The notes below the pieces were generated by a model. It saw only the letters and a list, made by a program, of their open reading frames with translations, was not told the origin of the DNA and did no database searches. Position numbers and translations under genes: made by a program. From positions 1 to 64,000 of the forward strand of contig NZ_WASO01000002.1 of assembly GCF_009712605.1 (NCBI RefSeq): 64,000 nucleotides of DNA, read 5' to 3'. The stretch comes from Paludibacter sp. (GTDB taxonomy: Bacteria > Bacteroidota > Bacteroidia > Bacteroidales > Paludibacteraceae). This document shows positions 63,297 through 64,000 of this stretch, piece after piece (position 1 is the stretch's first letter; each line of letters starts with the position of its first letter).

Positions 63297-64000
63297 ATGC
63301 AGTTAAAATTAAAGAATCCGTTGGTCATTTTCGACCTTGAAACAACAGGGATGAATATAGCTTCCGATCGGATCGTTGAAATCTCGTACCTGAAAGTTTC
63401 TCCTAATGGGAAAGAAGAGTGTAAAACTTTAAGACTAAACCCAGAGATGCCAATTCCACCTCAGTCAACGGAGATTCATGGAATTTCGGATGCCGATGTA
63501 GCCGATTGTCCAACGTTTACCGAAGTAGCTAAGAATCTGGCAAAAGACATCGAAGGATGCGATTTGGCGGGTTACAACTCCAACCGATTCGATATTCCAC
63601 TGTTGGCAGAAGAGTTTATCCGTGCCGATGTGGATATCGATTTGATGAAACGTAAGTTCATCGATGTGCAAACTATCTTCTACAAAAAGGAACCCCGAAC
63701 ACTCTCAGCCGCTTTCAAATTTTACTGTGACGGCGATTTGGAAAATGCCCACAGCGCTGAGGCCGACACACGCGCTACTTACGAAGTGCTGAAAGCCCAG
63801 CTCGATCGTTACGAAGACTTGGAAAACGATGTGAACTATCTCTCTAAATTCTCGTCGTTTAACCGTAATGCCGATTTTGCAGGGCGTATCGTACTGGACG
63901 ATAATGATGAAGAAATATTTAATTTCGGGAAATACAAGGGTCAGAAGGTGGCCGATGTTTTGAAGCGCGATCCCGGATATTACGGATGGATTTTGCAGGG
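63297..64000 (+). CDS. DnaQ-like 3'-5' exonuclease, truncated by the window end
   Basis: The frame opens at ATG 63297 and is still open at base 64000 (234 complete codons). The exonuclease core has ExoI VIFDLETTG (D13, E15), ExoII AGYNSNRFDIPLL (about 94-106) and ExoIII HSAEADTRAT (about 151-160), so all catalytic acids are present. The region after about 200 (FNFGKYKGQKVADVLKRDPGYYGWI) is a small domain seen behind DnaQ-like exonucleases in Bacteroidetes. It may proofread or degrade single-stranded DNA. Whether other domains follow cannot be known from this window. Confidence 0.85.
   Translation, partial: MQLKLKNPLVIFDLETTGMNIASDRIVEISYLKVSPNGKEECKTLRLNPEMPIPPQSTEIHGISDADVADCPTFTEVAKNLAKDIEGCDLAGYNSNRFDIPLLAEEFIRADVDIDLMKRKFIDVQTIFYKKEPRTLSAAFKFYCDGDLENAHSAEADTRATYEVLKAQLDRYEDLENDVNYLSKFSSFNRNADFAGRIVLDDNDEEIFNFGKYKGQKVADVLKRDPGYYGWILQ

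Overview
The window reads as chromosome of a member of the Bacteroidota, most likely Bacteroidales. The signs are a type IX secretion C-terminal sorting domain (15696-17165), an Oar-like TonB-dependent receptor, a fused MurF-alanine racemase, Bacteroidetes-restricted families (DUF4301, DUF4494), promoters with the TAnnTTTG -7 box, and almost no Shine-Dalgarno sequences. LPS (WaaA) and OmpA-type genes show a Gram-negative envelope. A Paludibacter-like genus is possible but I cannot prove it. I saw no rRNA, tRNA, CRISPR array, prophage or transposase gene.

Layout. 0-6.1 kb: a DUF4301 gene, then a five-gene run (cytidylyltransferase, SDR, CDP-alcohol phosphotransferase, flippase-like protein, acyltransferase) that looks like a polar-lipid pathway with an unidentified head group. 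6.1-13 kb: DUF4494, YggS, MurF-Alr, DNA polymerase IV and an amino acid permease. 13-21.4 kb: accessory-looking DNA with a PfpI protein, an AT-rich orphan gene followed by about 1.1 kb without genes, a T9SS-exported beta-helix protein, a split ThrE exporter, a DUF559 endonuclease beside a palindromic element, a metallophosphoesterase and an AraC-GyrI regulator. 21.6-29.6 kb: a lipoprotein, CysK and MetY, a LuxR regulator-OMP-thiN operon, and Kup with a relic of a second kup copy. 29.8-32.2 kb: a dual CDGSH protein and three small exported proteins. 32.3-48.9 kb: mostly housekeeping genes on the minus strand (alaS, adk, hpt, a TPR protein, PBP1A, lepA, an M16 peptidase, rplT-rpmI-infC), interrupted by the TonB receptor. 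49-54.6 kb: a MarR-controlled TolC/HlyD/ABC-2 efflux operon. 54.8-64 kb: waaA, a TGS-type nucleoside kinase, rpoN, a hydrolase, plsC, OmpA-PD40, a lipoprotein and a DnaQ-like exonuclease cut by the window end.

The observations I rate highest are: (1) two copies of a roughly 100-bp double-hairpin element with matching inverted ends, one directly upstream of the DUF559 nuclease gene; (2) a 66-codon kup relic in which the first 18 codons are joined to the last 45 or so, beside the intact kup; (3) infC apparently starting at AUA behind a strong Shine-Dalgarno sequence, in a window otherwise nearly free of them; (4) the lipid operon, whose two CDP-chemistry enzymes both deviate from their family signatures. 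The start coordinates of several genes are set downstream of the longest possible reading frame; the reason is given in each entry.
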